Shown piece after piece: positions 53,456 to 62,952 of a DNA stretch of 64,000 nucleotides. The stretch lies in assembly GCA_031213475.1 (NCBI GenBank), contig JARUPZ010000008.1:12457938-12521937 (forward strand), read 5' to 3'. Each line of letters begins with the position of its first letter. The first letter of the stretch is position 1. The notes under the pieces are model-generated. The model saw only the letters and a program-made list of their open reading frames with translations. It was not told where the DNA came from and searched no databases. The translations under genes were made by a program, and so were the position numbers. The stretch is from Nereocystis luetkeana (lineage: Eukaryota > Sar > Phaeophyceae > Laminariales > Laminariaceae).

Positions 53456-56400
53456 CTTAGGCACACGCACGTGCACGAGAGGGAGTTGGTTGGGATGAGC
53501 GAGTCGGAATACAGTCGTTTTTTCTGTTCCTGTCTCATATTTCTATTTGCGACCTACACGTCCTGGTTTGCTGCTGGTGGCTTGTGCATGCCGGTATGTT
53601 TTTTTTTTTTGCCCATCCCATTTATTATCTTCGCACATCTTCTTCTCTCTCTCCTTCCAACTCGTAACTCAGATCCGGGGTCACATAGCAGGCTCTTCTA
53701 CCCCCTTCCCGCTACGGTACGTGCCTTCATTTTTATCGCGAGAAGATTTCAGCCTTTTCTTCCCTCGTCGACTCGCATCGAATTGTGCCTACCCACGCTG
53801 CAAGGCGCTCTCAACAATTGAATCCTTTTTATATATTTTTTTGCAAATAAGGTCAATTGTCCGACCCACCTGGGGCTCGAACCCAGGACTCAATACAAGC
53901 AGAATTCGAGGTTAACCACTTGAACCACCGGGGCGACATGTACATAGTGGCAATCTGTTTTTCGTACTTAGTACGAAGGCGTTACGTTGCCTAATCTCGC
54001 CGCTGTATTCGTGATGTGTCTGTCAACTCTGTCTCCTATGGCATGTGACCAAACAGCTTGTGTCTCTCTAGAATGGAGACTCAGCACGGACACTTACTGG
54101 ATGTGCTGCATGTCACCTGGTAGAAATAATTTTTCAATGTGACGAACACACACACCAATGTGACTCCTCAGCAATCACTAGCACCGTTAGCGCACCCCCT
54201 TTTTTATCACCCCCTCTAGCTGCGGGGCTCTCGTGCATGATGCCTATCACCGGGGATACGTCGGATAGCACACACCTCCATAACAGCACACCCGGTGATA
54301 ATATTGTCAAAGGTCAAAAATTAACGATCGGGGTGTGCTATGATGCGTGATACCGTAATAGCTAATGACCACTTTGGAGCTTCAACGGCTCAAAGCATCG
54401 AGAATAAAAGACTCGGTTCTACTCGTAGTACAGCATCGGCCATACGCAGCACGCAGCGCACGACACGTTCATAGCATGTATAGCCTGTTGCCGGCAGTAC
54501 AAGAGGCTGCGCCCCACGCGCGCAGCACGGTGATACGTGTACTGGTGCACGCTCTTTATACTAATAATGGCTTGGAAACATCACGCTCGTCGTTTGGGTA
54601 TACATCGGTTCGACTAATACCTGCCTGGTACACAAACAGACGTAAGGTATGGTATGGTATGGTATGACATGATATGTTGTATGGTATGGTATGGTGTTGT
54701 ATGGTAAGGCATTGTATGGTATGGTATGGTATAGTGTGATATATGGTATGGTACGTTAACGTATGGCATAATATGACTCTCGTTGCGCCGACCCACCTGT
54801 CCACAGTCGTCGATGGTCACTGGTAAGCGCGGGCGGTCGTTACCCGCAGTCGACACCTTCTCCATGATGTCGAGAACCTGGGGGCATATTTACAACGGGG
54901 GAGAGAGGGGGGGCACTCATGCCATGCGGGGGGGGGGGGGTGTACTCATGACATGCATTGCCGTAGTCGTGTGACCATAGACCCTCGCATCCCTACAATG
55001 CCGGGAAGGAGCACGTCGGGTTTTCACCGACCAGGCAAGACATCGCTTGCACCAAGCCCGACACGCCGTGGGGAGTTCGGCGAGTCGAGGAGGGTTATCA
55101 CTGCTTTCCCTTTCCAGGTCAACTCGCAGGGGCTTATGACACTCAACAATGCTTTGGATAAGCAGTGGTCACACGTGCCGACCTCTCTTCCCCCCGGTAC
55201 AATCCGTGCAACATTTAAAAATGATGGCCTCCATGCAGATCCCCCCCGCCAAACAGGATCTACAGTAGATCGTACACATGACGCGTGCTTGCCTTGTAGG
55301 GGCTGCACCTAATTTCTCTGAGGCTCCTCTGACTTGATAATAGTATAGGATCTCTACACCTCACCCTACAAACTGATTACGAGAAAAGCAACCCGATGAA
55401 CAATCCCAAAGCCTGCTAATAGTAGGTGTACCACGAACTAAAGTGTAAAACACTATCAGCAACAACGGTATTCAGCAATATTGGGCTACTATAATAACCG
55501 GGGGGCATACTACAGTACCTAGAATTTGAGTGGTGTGTCCCCAAAACGGGACTGCAGTATGTAATAAATGGGGTAAGGAGCTCAGTCAGTCAGAAATGTG
55601 TTGGCCAAAAATTTCTACCCTTTTCCAAACACGCGTTAAATCGCGAAAATAGAGGATCTATCAGATTCTGCATCTATAAACCAACGATCAATCAGACCTA
55701 TGTCAATGGGAAAGCTACGTATCAACGAAAAGTTTGAAGTTCAAAGATACCCGCCAAAAAAAAAATAGACCATGCTTCCTTTTTCTCAGGTTTGGGGGGA
55801 TACCGTCGGACGCCGCCGGCAAGCTCTCGCCCCCTAGACCTCGGATCCACCTGATATCTTCGAGGCCGTCATCTATATTCGTTGGTCTTGCCGGACACCG
55901 AGCGGGTTGGCCGTGGGCTGAGTCTATGATGAGATCGAGCGTCGATCGTCGCACAAGCTGATTTCTATCAGCGTGTTGACAATTTGCAAGCAGAAACCAA
56001 CTAACTGCGCCGCCTGCAGCCGTTGGGGAAAAAAAAAAAATCAAACATTTTTTTTCTCTTTTTTCCCACAGTGGCGGTGCGAGGAAATTTCCGACTGTCG
56101 TTTGGAAACATTGTTTTGAAACAAAACTTTTGGACTTCGCGTTTCCATTGGCAAAGGTCTTAGATCATACAAATCGGGGATCTCTCCGGGATCCATCTCC
56201 CCCAAAAAATCTACATGATGAAAAGGGGAACATGCTAATATGTCCGACGCGTGACTGTTTTTCATCTCCTCGCTCACATCCATGCCCTCCACAAGCTTTC
56301 CGAAGACGGTATGTCGACCGTCCAGGTGGGGTGCCGTCGCGAACGTGATGAAGAACTGGCTGCCGTTGGTGTCTGGTCCAGCATTCGCCATCGACAGAAG

Positions 56401-59400
56401 CCCTCGTCCCTCGTGAGGACTGATGAGACGCACCGGCAGCGGGCGACAGCGGTGGTATACGAGGCAGAGGTGGGGCGCGCGGGTGCGTTGAAAAAAGGGG
56501 CCGACAGAGACAACAGGGCAAAGCCCTCGTTGGGGCGATCGGATCGTCCCCGGCCGCTACACACCACCAACGAGATCACCACCACCATCACCAACAGTAT
56601 CACCAGTCCCACCACCAACCCCACCAACAAAAATACCACCACCATCACCGACACCGAAGATCACACCAACACCGACATCAACAACCATCAACACAATCAC
56701 AACCACATACAATAACCGCAACACCAAAACCGCCATCCACCCATCAACACAGCCAACACCGCTGTCACTGCCCCCAGCGCCGCCACCACCACTCCACCAC
56801 AACACCAACACCCAAGCAACGGAAAACACGGCGGAAATCGCGAGCAACACAACGGCAACAGGAGGTGAAAAAAAGGACCCCCTGACCAAAGACGCACGGC
56901 ACCACCACAGGCGGGCCGCACACCCATAACAACCGAAATCCCCCGAACAGACCCTCTCCCCGAAAAAATAAAAACAATAAGACCCTAGCCACAACCAGTC
57001 ACGTCCGCGTCAACTCCTGGAGCGCGCACCTTGCGCGTCAACTACTGGAGCGCGCACCTTGTGCTTGAAGCCATCATCTCGACCGGAGCCGCAAGGGCTG
57101 CATAGACCTTGGCCCAGCCTCGGCAACATGGTTGATACCTACTTGACTGAAAGCTCTAACTCTAATTCCTAACTCCGACCGTCCTGAAATTTTCCAGGAA
57201 TCGTCTTGGAAATTTCTCGGAATCGATACGTTTAGAATATATGTTGTGGCCTATCAACCATCTTGTCGAGGCCGGATCAAGCGGTAAATACTGCTGGGCT
57301 CTGTAGAAAACACGCCGCTTGCGTCCAAACGTTGCACACAACGGAGATATCAGATCTCCATTTCATTACCTAGATCTTCAAGGAGAAATATTATAGGGTC
57401 CTGATCTATTAGACCTGTATATTCCAGATCACGTTGCCAGGTGGGAGCCGTGTCATCTGCATGATCTAGCACATGCCCCCCGCGTTGGATCTGTACCATA
57501 CAGATCCTGCACAGATCTCAAAACGGAACGTGTAGGATCTAGATGATCTACAGTAGATCATGATCTGTCCTATGTGTCAACAAAAACTAATGCCCGTCCA
57601 AGATATCACGCTCACCATACGAAGTTCTCGTCCGCGAACTTGTCTCCGTAGATGGACTCTCCCCCGGTGCCATCCCCCCTTGTGAAATCGCCCCCTTGCG
57701 CCATGAAGCCCGGGATCACGCGGTGGAAAACGGAGTCCTGGTGATGTGAGAGAGGGGGCGCGGGGGGGGGGGGGGGGGGCGGCGATATGGAATTCGAATT
57801 GCCAATGGCGACGAGATGTGATGGTGTGGCGTGTGGTGCGGTGTTCTTATTGTTGCTACTATAGTCGTGGTCGTTGTTGATATCTTGGCGGTTGTGCTTG
57901 TTCTTGTCGTTGTTGCTGTTCTCACAACATATAATCACCATCTTGAGCCCCCCTTTTGCGAAAAACAATAATTACAATCCGTCCCTAGCGTAAACCCAAC
58001 CGAACAAACCTTATGCCAGGTACATACGTAAAACAGCGATTCCAGTCCCTGGTCACAAGACAGGCTCCAATGATGCTGGACGTGGGGAGGACAAACTGAA
58101 ATCAGGCAAAACCAAGACAGAAAAATCAAAGAAACAATAACTGCTGCGGCCGTGTGGAGTGTATGTAGGCTTGCGCATGAAGTGATTGCGATGAAGTGAG
58201 TGGGAACATCACTCCATTTTTCCTTCCTTCCTTCCTTCGTTCTCTCCGCCCTTCCTTGCCTGCTTGCCTGGGTTAGGAAACCACCCAACCCCTGGGCTTT
58301 TGGGTACTTCGCTGGAGGCGTTGGCGGAAACATCAGGGATACTACTGACAGTAGACTGTAGGGCATGTACCTTTTGGTAGAAGACACGAAGCGTCTCGAT
58401 GGAGCAAGACGACAAATAGTCGTCCATCTTCCAACGTTATCGCGCTGGTGACAAAGCTGCATTTCTATATCACATAACATGCAACCGTAGTGTCACGCAT
58501 CACTATTAACACTCTGTACTGGCATGTACCAGGTGAAGTATCATGGCATTAACTCGCTCGATCGTACGTACAGGTTCTAAATGTTGGAACTCCGAAGTCC
58601 TCACCCCACCAACCTCGTCAAAACCAAAGGTCCTCGTACTGCCTGATACAAGTACTGTAAATCCAACCCCGAAGTCCTCTTTCATGATATGATAGACAAA
58701 CCTTGAAGTGAAGGCGCACGTTGGTCTTCTTGCTCAACCCGCGCTCTCCCGTGCACAGCGCGCGGAAATTCTCTGCCGTTCTGGGAGCCACAGTCGCGAA
58801 CAGCTCGAAAACCATTCGGCCCACTGCATTTATTTACCCATATGAATCGATCGCATGGTTCAGGTGCGAATGGCAGCGGAAGCGCGCAAGAGGTCAGAGC
58901 AGCAACAACAGCGGTACGAGTAACAGCACGAGAAGTGGCAGACGGCTTGAACGCCGAACTTTACAGAATTACTATTAATATATAGTGGAAAAGTGAAGAA
59001 ACAACCACTCTGTCCGGAAATGTATGTTCGAACAATACCGTCCTTATATTTCCGTCCAGCGTGGTCAGAAGGACGAAGGAACGCGGGCTGATGAATGTAC
59101 CTTTTTCTTGCGTCCCAACTGCAGAATGCAAGGGAGTTGTAGGCACGACTACAGATTGGTTGATGACCAGACTAGTCGGTTTTGGGCAAGGGTGAAGTCC
59201 GCACGATGATGCCCGTACATACGTCGTATCGTATCATATCACGAGAACACACTCCATGTGCTCGCAGCACGAAACTCCGAAGCACTGCTGCAGCGAACTG
59301 ATCGTGCCGGGATACCGCGACCGACAACGAACTCAAGCTGAAAAAGCTACCGCGACTATTGTGTGAAAAATATAACCTTCGGCGCAAGCCCCCGCAATCT

Positions 59401-59681
59401 AATAGTCAAGCCAGCTAGGGACCGCCTTCACGCAATCAGCGTCGGCCTGGGGAAGGACAGCCGCAGCTCAGGGCCCCGATGACGGTGGCAGTCAATCGAA
59501 AAGCCGGTTGCATGGAGGGGCAGATGACGGTACGGCGCAGGGGGCACAATTACGTACTCGGCGGATTTTGGGAGCAATAACCAGCTGTATTTTCAACCAC
59601 CTCACCCTGTCGATCGCCGATCCTAATGTCCATGAAAATCTGGGGTCCATCCTCCCCTTGCGTGGAGGAAGGAGGAGCCAT
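47077..59681 (-). CDS. SYF2: cyclophilin-SYF2 fusion: peptidyl-prolyl isomerase joined to pre-mRNA splicing factor SYF2
   Basis: Predicted 467-residue nuclear protein: an N-terminal cyclophilin (proline isomerase) fused to SYF2, a component of the NTC-associated spliceosome core. Exons on the minus strand: 59606-59681, 58702-58823, 57616-57737, 56278-56419, 54797-54877, 53171-53455, 52663-52758, 51598-51733, 50147-50244, 49537-49617, 47077-47241. They total 1404 nt (468 codons with stop). Every intron is GT-AG and every phase fits. The ATG is at 59681 ([20 protein letters not shown]). Residues 13-181 are cyclophilin; an acidic Gln/Glu stretch (about 233-260) precedes the SYF2 part, which ends [17 protein letters not shown] and LERGTAL before TGA. 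The cyclophilin ends DCGQ with no stop codon and splices in phase 0 into [10 protein letters not shown]. Intron insertions include SINE, MITE, LINE and TIR elements. The alternative is two adjacent genes, SYF2 starting at its internal Met. Confidence 0.92.
47438..47660 (+). repeat. G-tract repeat (GTR) copy 1
   Basis: A G run (47442-47451) is followed by TTACTCATGTGATGCATGGC, CCCTACAATGCCGGGACGGA and TTGTGAGGCGGACT. The body is shared with 48541, 54915 and 61366. It lies in intron 10 of the fusion gene. Confidence 0.8.
48025..48325 (+). repeat. tandem repeat (about 150 bp) related to 37285 and 32940
   Basis: Two units contain CCAGA(G/A)CGGGAAGGTTGCCAATA, CCTTCCGAAAA-AGAATGTT and TTGTCGAGAAAACGA-CGCTG. 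A third partial unit begins at 48451 and contains TACCAGGTA where 48191 has plain TA. Confidence 0.7.
48329..48440. mobile_element. CGGGGG-end MITE copy 8
   Basis: Ends CTACTACGGGGGATGATAG and GGTCCCCCCGTAATAG. Inner sequence without the CCTGGTA addition; it serves as the reference for copy 4. Confidence 0.85.
48541..48870 (+). repeat. G-tract repeat copies 2a and 2b
   Basis: Two G runs (48543-48560 and 48619-48637), each followed by a CAT-ACATT/CATTATCATGCAT head; the second continues with the full body (CCCTACAATGCCGGGACGGA, ATCCTACTAAGAACCGCTTG) to about 48870. Confidence 0.8.
49463..49499. repeat. (CAG)n microsatellite
   Basis: GCAGCAGCGGCGGCAGCAGC... about twelve triplets, located 38 bp inside intron 10, near the exon 10 donor of the fusion gene. 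Confidence 0.9.
49737..50130. repeat. G run and CAC/CCA-rich simple sequence in intron 9
   Basis: A G homopolymer at 49737-49760 is followed by ACCAGCACCACC-type sequence at 49905-50130, adjacent to exon 9. Confidence 0.8.
50799..50915. mobile_element. CGGGGG-end MITE, diverged copy 9
   Basis: Ends CATTCCGGTGGACCATAG and GTTCCTCCGTAATA with the usual inner blocks. It lies in intron 8 of the fusion gene. Confidence 0.7.
51130..51175 (-). repeat. LINE 3'-end repeat, very short minus copy
   Basis: GTGTGTGTTCTTCACACTAAACCG and TTCTACCCGTCGAC are the reverse complement of the last 45 bp of the LINE, an extreme 5' truncation. Confidence 0.7.
53597..53937 (-). mobile_element. SINE-A, full-length minus copy in intron 5 of the fusion gene
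   Basis: On the minus strand it runs from the tRNA-like head (GTCGCCCCGGTGGTTCAAGT, GGGTTCGAGCCCC) through the body to an A-rich tail at 53597-53610. It is as complete as 17097-17446 and in the same orientation as the host gene. Confidence 0.9.
54020..54155 (+). repeat. LINE 3'-end repeat, diverged copy
   Basis: CATGTGACCAAACAGCTTGT, GCACGGACAC...GGATGTGCTGCATGTC and CAATGTGACGAACACACACA keep the order of the 8870-9020 core. Confidence 0.7.
54640..54775 (+). repeat. (TATGG)n pentamer repeat
   Basis: Degenerate TATGGTATGG units lie 20-155 bp inside intron 5, just downstream of the exon 5 donor of the fusion gene. Confidence 0.85.
54797..59681 (-). CDS. exons 1-5: cyclophilin domain of the fusion protein
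   Basis: The five exons read [14 protein letters not shown] / [20 protein letters not shown] ... LHFK / [18 protein letters not shown] ... FADENFV / [20 protein letters not shown] ... FGKLVEGMD / [16 protein letters not shown] ... DCGQ. Catalytic residues known from human cyclophilin A are kept: Arg72 (FHRV), Phe77, Gln80 (MAQGGD), Ala118-Asn119, Phe130 and His143. The tryptophan that contacts cyclosporin (W121 in cyclophilin A) is replaced by His138 (APHLDGRH), as in Cyp40-type proteins, so isomerase activity is expected but cyclosporin binding may be weak. The domain has the usual length of about 165 residues. The first intron is phase 1 and rebuilds the Val of QVGRMV. Confidence 0.95.
54915..55110 (+). 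repeat. G-tract repeat copy 3
   Basis: A G run (54929-54940), then TGTACTCATGACATGCATTG, CCCTACAATGCCGGGAAGGA, GACCAGGCAAGACATCGC and GCCGTGGGGAGTTCGGCGAG. It lies in intron 4. Confidence 0.8.
55095..55210 (-). mobile_element. SINE-C fragment
   Basis: Blocks CTTTCC-GGTCAACTCGCA, GGATAAGCAGTGGTCACA-GTGCCG and CTTCCCCCCGGTAC match the 35085-35175 part of SINE-C. Confidence 0.6.
55500..55575. mobile_element. TTAA MITE, right half
   Basis: GAGTGGTGTGTCCCCAAAACGGGACTGCAGTA is the right arm; the left arm is degraded. Confidence 0.6.
55694..56160. mobile_element. TIR element (short form, 0.47 kb), in intron 4 of the fusion gene
   Basis: It starts AGACCTATGTCAATGG and ends with the inverse (CCATTGGCAAAGGTCT). 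The interior 55745-56058 is the reverse complement of 61925-62215. A TTA-type 3-bp flank is possible but not certain, which would suit PIF/Harbinger. No transposase. Confidence 0.7.
56560..56830. repeat. CCA/CAC-rich simple sequence in intron 3
   Basis: Degenerate ACCACCATCACC units directly follow (in plus orientation) exon 4 of the fusion gene; the transcript strand is GGT/GTGG-rich. Confidence 0.75.
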
Positions 59682-61365
59682 GTTGTCGGCGATAGTAGGT
59701 GATAGGCCCGGCTGCTGGCCCAGCGCTGCCTGTGGGCGTACATCGTACGACGTAAATAGCCCGTTTTCAAACGCCTGACAAATACTGTGAAAACCCCCTA
59801 TTTTCGGTAATTCCGTAATTCCCACCGCATCTCAGTGGCAGCAGCCTGGTGGCACGTAGTTGTGGTCGGCGACGCCATTCTGTCCCGACCACGCGTGATG
59901 GAGGTCTTCCGCCGTTTACTGCTGCCGACATTTTTGGTGCAGGTTGTGACTAGAAAAATCACGATTTCAGCGGAGGCATCTGTCGAACATGGTGCATCTC
60001 GTGCCCAGCAAGGGCAGGGTCTTGCTCAAGCACTTGAGGGCCGGGGAAGCCATGGTATCCGGGAGCACGACGACGCACGAGGGATGGGGGCTGGACCAGG
60101 ACGGGGTGAGAATGCTGATGTTGTGGTTCTGGTGGGTGGGTACCGTGCTCTGTAGAGGGGGGCGTGTAATCTGCGAAGGTGGAGATGATGTCTTGATTGC
60201 TGCGTTGGAGTTATCGAACTGCAACACTGATTCAAGCAAATGTGGAGGTGATTGTTGTGGAAGCGGGGAGGTGGTTTGTTTTGTACCAAGTACCTGGTAC
60301 CAGGTATCAGCTACCCTCCTGGTATTAAGATACCTGGTACTTCGTGCTCGCAGCTCGCACACAATACAAGACGATCGGGATCTAGAAGAGCCTGTCATCT
60401 CACGTGGTGCAGCAGATATTTTTTAATGACGTCGTACTCATTCTGTTTTGGTGCTGCTGCAGTGGTTCTGGTGTGATGCTGTGATGTCCGTGGTGTGTCG
60501 TGCTGGCGTAACGTCAGATGTGCGGCTCGTGCTCGTGTCTAGGCGGCCTGGTGCGCAGAGCAATGTTCCGAGGTACCAGGTACCTCGTATAATACAGGTA
60601 CCACTACCGTACCACAGACCACAGCACGTGACGGACCAGCAACTATTAATAGCAACGCTAAAACACGGCAGCACGACTAGAGATACCCGTACACTGCTGC
60701 TGTTGTGTAAGGCATGTGGCATGCTTTTAGGGCATACCAGATGATGCGGATGGCAGCTGGCTGTCGTGCCTACGCTACCTGTCGGCATTACAGCAGCTGG
60801 TGCGCTTTCCAATGCTGCTTGGCTGGAGTGCGCCTTTTCGATGTACGAGTAGTGTTGGATATCATGTCGAAAGTTGAATTTTGTAGCATTGAGGTTCGAT
60901 ACATCGATGCCACGCATGCACAGACTTACAACATCTGTCTACACAGCAGTTGTGTCATGTTGAAGTACCGGTATCGTCTTGTGCCCCCCAACACCAGTCT
61001 TTAGGCTCACGCACCATGAACCATTGCCTGTCGACTTGAGCATAATAAATGTTCACGGTGTTCTGTACGTAATCTCGTAGTCACCCCTCCCTCTCCCCGC
61101 AGCGTTGGATGTGTCTCTGTCAGGAGTAGTAACGGTGCTTCGTGTCGAAAGGGATGTTGTAGTCAATGGAAAAATGATAAGGCGGGCAACAAATGAGTAA
61201 CCCCTCTCAAATAACAAAGCCAAGCAAAACATGTGCACACACACCCCACCCCCCCAATTCGCATCACGTAGACTTTATGATGAGGCACCCGCGAGGCAGT
61301 CAGATAGTTCCCCCGTTGCAGTCTCTGGAAGTGGCCAGACCGGAAAATATATCAACTCATTGAAA
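59682..61365. other. region 5' of the fusion gene, no further gene recognised
   Basis: The promoter of the fusion gene must lie in its first part, but no TATA box or initiator could be identified with confidence. TACCWGGTA clusters occur at 60283-60340 and 60573-60600. Confidence 0.4.
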
Positions 61366-61592
61366 CTGTCATCCATGTACAAGTCTGCCTGACAAGCGGT
61401 TCTTGGTAGGATGCAGCTCACCGCCCATGCGACTCGTCGAACACCTCACGGCGCTTCGCGCTAGGTGCACGCAATGTATGCTCGGTCGGTGAAAACCCGA
61501 CGTGCTTCGTCCCGGCATTGTAGGGATGCGAGGGTCTATGGTCATACGACCACGTCCATGCATGATATGGAGTGCCCCCCCCCCCCCCCCCC
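61366..61592 (-). repeat. G-tract repeat copy 4 (minus)
   Basis: The reverse complement of the family: TGACAAGCGGTTCTTGGTAG, TCCCGGCATTGTAGGGATGC, then a run of about 17 C at 61577-61593. The homopolymer again marks the same end of the unit. Confidence 0.8.
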
Positions 61593-61824
61593 CGTTCCCG
61601 CCTCCTGTCTAAACGACTGCAGGTAGAAGATGGCCGCTGCAAACCGGAGGGAGGGCTAGTGGCCACAAGTTGCACAGCAGTGGCGTCGGAGGAGACGGCC
61701 ATGCGGGGGGGGAAGGGGGCGCGAGGCAGCGGCACTCCGGCGGCAGGTACGCTCGGCTTAGTTACCACTGTGGTACTGGTACGTAGACTACAGCAGTATC
61801 CCTTTTTTTACTCTTCTACTGCTT

Positions 61825-62654
61825 AGACCTATGCCAATGGAAACGCGAAGTTGAAAAGTTTTTTTTCAAATAAATGGCTTTAAAAAAACAGCCGAAAAAA
61901 TTCTCGTACCGCCTGTGTTAGGAAAAAAGAGAAAAATGTTTGAGTTTTCTTTTTTTTTCCCCCAACGGCTGCAGGCGACGCCATTTGTGTTTTTCTGGTC
62001 GCAAATTGTCAACACGGTGATCGAAACCAGCTCGTGCGACGATCGACACTCGATCTCGACATAGACTCAGCCCACGGCCAACCCACTCGGTATCTGGTAA
62101 GCCCAACGAGTATAGATGACGGCCTCGAAGATATCAGGCGGATCCATGGTCTAGGGAGCGAGAGCTTGCCGGCGGCGTCCTACGGTATCCTCCCAAACCT
62201 GAAAAAAAGTCTATTTTTTGCCATTCGAGACGGATGGAGAAGTTTTGTCTTCTGTTTTGTGCAAACCAGCGGCCAAATGTTTTTTTATCACACGCCTGGT
62301 CAGCTCCCGCCACATGACACCGGCCATGGTGTGAAGACGGTGACCCTAGGGTGGGTCGGAGCCCCTAACGAGCGCACTCCGTTTAGAATTCGTGACGCAA
62401 TCGTTGGTTTTGTTGATCGATGTCTGTCGAGGACTCGGAATCTCGCCGCTTCGAACCAAAGATCGGCCTGAGTTTTTCTCAAGCCGATGTTGGCCCAACA
62501 TCGGCCCCAGATTTGCTTTTTTCTGGCTTTTCCAAAAGTTAGGAACTTTTTTTTTTTAGGTGGCCCATAGGAAGCGTGTTCTGATTTTTTTTGGCGGGTA
62601 TCTTTGAAATTCAAACTTTTTATTGCAACTTCGCTGTACCATTGGCATAGGTCT
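61825..62654. mobile_element. TIR element (long form, 0.83 kb)
   Basis: It starts AGACCTATGCCAATGGAAAC and ends with TACCATTGGCATAGGTCT. Flanks read CTTA/ and /TTAT if the element is taken from GACC to GGTC, consistent with a TTA duplication. About 300 bp of the interior (62220-62530) is absent from the short form at 55694. Confidence 0.75.
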
Positions 62655-62766
62655 TATGCACACATATTTTATGCACCTACGTATTGACCATTTTCGGACC
62701 CAGAAAAAGAGCGACCAATACAGGGTAACTTGTACGTTTGGTGTCGCCAACTGTCTACGAATGCGA

Positions 62767-62952
62767 CTATTACAGGGGACCATAGTTAATAGGAGCAAAT
62801 ATTGGTAGTAAAAATGGTTAAATACATACCGGTGGGTTTTATGTATACCATAGGTCCTAGGACCTTATATTGTTAGTAAAAACAGCGAAATATATAGGCT
62901 TTTGTGTGCACCGTAGCTCCTACTCAGTATTTAATATGGCCCCCCCTTATAC
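62767..62952. mobile_element. CGGGGG-end MITE, rearranged copy 10
   Basis: The left end TATTACAGGGGACCATAG is followed by two partial inner segments in a row (TTGGTAGTAAAAATGG and TTGTTAGTAAAAACAG) and a right end GGCCCCCCCTTATA, so it is either an internal duplication or two overlapping insertions. Confidence 0.7.

Noticed and set aside
53060-53476. SYF2 as a separate gene starting at the Met at 53446
   Set aside because: Possible, but an acceptor directly precedes GTCGGAGAAATGG in phase with the cyclophilin donor, and the cyclophilin has no stop codon of its own.
53120-53821. 233-residue plus-strand ORF
   Set aside because: It is antisense to exon 6 of the fusion gene and continues into a SINE-A; the poly-leucine part mirrors the poly-glutamate stretch.
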